A stretch of DNA of 7,358 bases from Legionella sp. (GTDB taxonomy: Bacteria > Pseudomonadota > Gammaproteobacteria > Legionellales > Legionellaceae). The position numbers and the translations under genes were made by a program. This document shows, piece by piece, positions 5,731 to 7,358 of this stretch. The stretch is taken from positions 1 to 7,358 of the forward strand of contig SCSO01000179.1 in the NCBI GenBank assembly GCA_004297865.1. The letters are read 5' to 3'. Below the pieces are notes generated by a model. That model was not told where the DNA came from, searched no databases, and saw only the letters and a list, made by a program, of their open reading frames with translations. Each line of letters opens with the position of its first letter. Position 1 is the first letter of the stretch.

Positions 5731-6967
5731 AATGCAAAGCCTCCGCAATCACCGTTCTTGAAGCGCGCCATGCTGGATAAATAGTCGCGACGAAACTCAT
5801 TAATAAAGCCATAAGACAAATTTGGACTAGATCACGGAACAAAATTTGCGAAGGGAGATAATCCACAAAGTAAATGCTAGAGCTTAGCACTTTCACCTGA
5901 AATAAATTTTGAAGCCCATTCACAATGGCAGTCGCATTTTCCGCTAAAATTAACCCACCAATTAATCCTAAAATAGTACCAACTATTCCCACCATCATTC
6001 CTTGAACAATAAAGATCCAAAGTATTGTCGAGGGTGTTGCCCCAATAGTACGTAGAATAGCAATTTCAGCTTGTTTATCATTAACCACCATGACCAACGA
6101 AGAGACCAAATTAAACGCAGCCACAGCAATTATCAGTAGCAAGATCATAAACATCATGGTTTTTTCCATTTTAATCGCTTGGAAAAAAGCACCAAATTGT
6201 TGAGTCCAATTGCTGATCTGGTATTGAGGCCCCAATAGTTTTTGCAACTTATGGGATATTTCGGGAGCTTGATAGACATTAGCAATCTTCATTTTTACCC
6301 CAGTCACCTGATCACCCAATTGCAATAACTTTTGTGCATCTTCCATATTGATGAAGGCGAGTTTGGTATCAAAATTAAACCCAGTCCCAGCAGAAAAAAC
6401 ACCAACAACGGTGAAGCGTTTAAATCGAGGAATCATACCCGCAGGGGTTACTGTTGCTTGTGGAATCATAATAGTGACTTTGTCGTCGAGCATCAATCCC
6501 AAGCTATCCGCAAGTCCCTTACCTAAAATAATGCCAAAATGATTAAGATCTTTCACGCTACCTGCAAGTAACTTTTCGTTTAAATGTGTTACCCCTTCTT
6601 CTTTTTCAGGCAATATTCCTGAAAGAACTATAGGCAAAACCTGTCCATCATGGGTCATTAATCCCTGCCCACCAACAATGGGAGTAACTGCCTTAATTTC
6701 AGGAAGGGTTTGAATTTTTTTAACCAAACCTTGCCAATCAGTCACTTTCTCATCTGGACCAGTAACAGTAATTTCTGGAGCCATACCAAAGAAACGATCA
6801 TGAATTTCTTTATCAAAGCCATTCATGACTGACAAAACCGTCACTAAAACCATCACCCCCAAACCAATGCCCAACATAGAGCTTAAGGAAATAAAGGATA
6901 CGAAATGATTCTTCTTGCGCGAGCGGGTGTACCGTAAACCAATGAAGAGTGCTAAGGGTTTATACAT
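5723..6967 (-). CDS. lolC: lipoprotein-releasing ABC transporter permease LolC/LolF type
   Basis: This inner-membrane subunit partners with LolD to release lipoproteins to LolA. The 414-residue product opens MYKPLALFIGLRYTRSR, colinear with E. coli LolC, which fixes the start. The MacB-like topology is visible: TM1 (about 24-48, ending VLSVMNGF), a large periplasmic domain (about 50-268), then TM2 (270-295), TM3 (315-345) and TM4 (378-398), and an ending of YPAWRASRTVIAEALHYE. The segment PQATVTPAGMIPRF (169-182) lies where LolC carries the LolA-binding Hook. No second permease gene (lolE) follows lolD. The system could therefore be the two-gene LolDF type, with one permease serving as homodimer, as described in Francisella. 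A lolE elsewhere in the genome is possible. No clear Shine-Dalgarno sequence precedes the ATG. Confidence 0.93.
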   Translation of the reverse strand: MYKPLALFIGLRYTRSRKKNHFVSFISLSSMLGIGLGVMVLVTVLSVMNGFDKEIHDRFFGMAPEITVTGPDEKVTDWQGLVKKIQTLPEIKAVTPIVGGQGLMTHDGQVLPIVLSGILPEKEEGVTHLNEKLLAGSVKDLNHFGIILGKGLADSLGLMLDDKVTIMIPQATVTPAGMIPRFKRFTVVGVFSAGTGFNFDTKLAFINMEDAQKLLQLGDQVTGVKMKIANVYQAPEISHKLQKLLGPQYQISNWTQQFGAFFQAIKMEKTMMFMILLLIIAVAAFNLVSSLVMVVNDKQAEIAILRTIGATPSTILWIFIVQGMMVGIVGTILGLIGGLILAENATAIVNGLQNLFQVKVLSSSIYFVDYLPSQILFRDLVQICLMALLMSFVATIYPAWRASRTVIAEALHYE

Positions 6968-6994
6968 AATTGTTTTATTTTTAGTTAAAATCTT

Positions 6995-7000
6995 ATTGTA
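6995..7000 (-). promoter_or_regulatory. possible -10 element of the lolCD unit
   Basis: Read on the minus strand, TACAAT lies 27 bases before the lolC ATG. Transcription would begin near 6988, giving a short A-rich leader of about 20 bases. No good -35 hexamer is found 16-18 bases upstream, so the call is weak and based on one hexamer. Confidence 0.3.
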
Positions 7001-7080
7001 GTGAAAAACCTAGGCGGAGGATATAGCCAATCAGGGGATCCGCAACTTATTATTATTTCATCATCAGACAACTCACACAC

Positions 7081-7103
7081 TTATCCACAGAATCTGTGGA
7101 TAG
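7081..7103. promoter_or_regulatory. perfect palindrome formed by two inverted DnaA-box-like sequences
   Basis: The left arm TATCCACAGA (7082-7091) and right arm TCTGTGGATA (7093-7102) are exact reverse complements around a single A at 7092. The left side gives TTATCCACA (7081-7089), a perfect match to the strong DnaA-box consensus. The right side, on the minus strand, gives CTATCCACA (7095-7103), one mismatch from consensus. It lies between the divergent lolC and leucine-rich-repeat genes, 55 bases before the latter's ATG. It may be a DnaA-responsive operator or the dyad site of another regulator. No origin-type cluster or AT-rich unwinding repeat is visible here. Confidence 0.6.
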
Positions 7104-7157
7104 ATTTTAATTACAGACTTTTGTATGCTGTATTTCTTATCAGCTTGAAGGATATTG

Positions 7158-7358
7158 ATGATTTATCGTTTGAACGCTCCTCAGGAGTGTACCTTCGAAC
7201 AAATAAAATTGCTGGTTCAGCAAATTCCGGTAGCGACGACCTTATTAGATCTTAGTCATAATGATTTAAACCGTTTTTCTGCTAGTGAATTAGTTGCTTT
7301 GTTTAAATTGATTCCCTCGACAGTACTTGCACTGGATTTAAGAGATAATGGATTTGGG
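7158..7358 (+). CDS. leucine-rich-repeat protein, 5' part (runs off the window)
   Basis: The frame opens at the ATG at 7158 and stays open to the last base, giving 67 residues. GAAGGA (7147-7152) sits five bases before the ATG, and an in-frame TGA at 7146 closes the frame upstream. Two leucine-rich repeat cores are visible: LLDLSHNDL (29-37) and LALDLRDNGF (57-66). They are 29 residues apart and joined by SASELVALFKLIP. This L-x-L-S-x-N ... S-x-x-E-L-x-x-x-x-x-x-I-P pattern resembles the long cytosolic (ribonuclease-inhibitor-like) repeats common in Legionella LRR proteins, several of which are Dot/Icm effectors. No signal peptide is present. LRR content is clear. Secretion and function cannot be judged without the C-terminus. 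Confidence 0.82.
   Translation, partial: MIYRLNAPQECTFEQIKLLVQQIPVATTLLDLSHNDLNRFSASELVALFKLIPSTVLALDLRDNGFG

Noticed and set aside
5731..5748. Upstream ATG for lolD adding six residues
   Set aside because: It overlaps the GGAGG site used by the ATG at 5730, and the extra residues are not expected in the family.
6332..6542. Two short plus-strand frames opposite the lolC gene
   Set aside because: They are antisense shadows of a conserved membrane protein with no independent support.
7081..7110. Rho-independent terminator at the DnaA-box palindrome
   Set aside because: The dyad is followed only by GATTTTAA, no gene ends just upstream on either strand, and it lies between divergent genes.
7048..7157. 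PmrA- or CpxR-type operator upstream of the LRR gene
   Set aside because: Only partial, AT-rich resemblance to the TTAA-type half-sites could be seen, which is expected by chance in this composition.
7001..7255. 84-codon GTG-started frame on the plus strand before the LRR gene
   Set aside because: No ribosome site precedes the GTG, the product resembles nothing, and it runs over the palindrome and the start of the real LRR gene in another frame.

Overview
The window looks like a chromosomal stretch of a Legionella-type gammaproteobacterium. The base composition is AT-rich. AsnS, LolD and the Lol permease closely resemble their E. coli counterparts. Between these housekeeping genes lie genes with eukaryote-like or disordered proteins: ankyrin repeats, a Ser/Pro-rich protein with an acidic C-terminus, and leucine-rich repeats. 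That mix is typical of Legionella and relatives with a Dot/Icm type IV secretion system. The genus is an inference; no rRNA or other decisive marker is present.

Layout from left to right. Positions 1-61 hold the last codons of a gene that probably encodes a fumarylacetoacetate-hydrolase-family protein. It is followed 12 bases later by maiA (74-691), so the two form the end of a tyrosine/phenylalanine catabolic operon. A near-consensus sigma-70 promoter straddles the maiA stop codon and drives a 556-residue ankyrin-repeat protein (745-2415) with a long Ser-rich linker and an unrecognised C-terminal domain. A 38-base near-perfect palindrome (2439-2476) separates it from a convergent gene for a cysteine-rich exported protein (2482-3045, minus strand). 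The divergent asnS gene (best start 3139, end 4542) encodes asparaginyl-tRNA synthetase.

On the minus strand, a transcription unit reads lolC/lolF (5723-6967), lolD (5050-5730, overlapping by 8 bases), then a 160-residue disordered Ser/Pro-rich protein (4543-5025). Its stop codon directly abuts the asnS stop codon with no base between them. LolD and the single permease would form the inner-membrane ABC machine that releases lipoproteins to LolA. The small protein downstream has no obvious link to lipoprotein sorting and looks like a secreted effector candidate.

The right end (6968-7157) is a divergent regulatory region with a perfect 21-base palindrome built from two inverted DnaA-box-like sequences. 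It is followed by the start of a leucine-rich-repeat gene (7158 onward) that runs off the window.

The main points of interest are three effector-like genes among core genes, the compact disordered protein with a repeated R-T-P/S-P module and an acidic tail, the DnaA-box palindrome, the interspersed-repeat-like hairpin, and the promoter built into the end of maiA. No tRNA, rRNA, CRISPR array or insertion sequence was seen.
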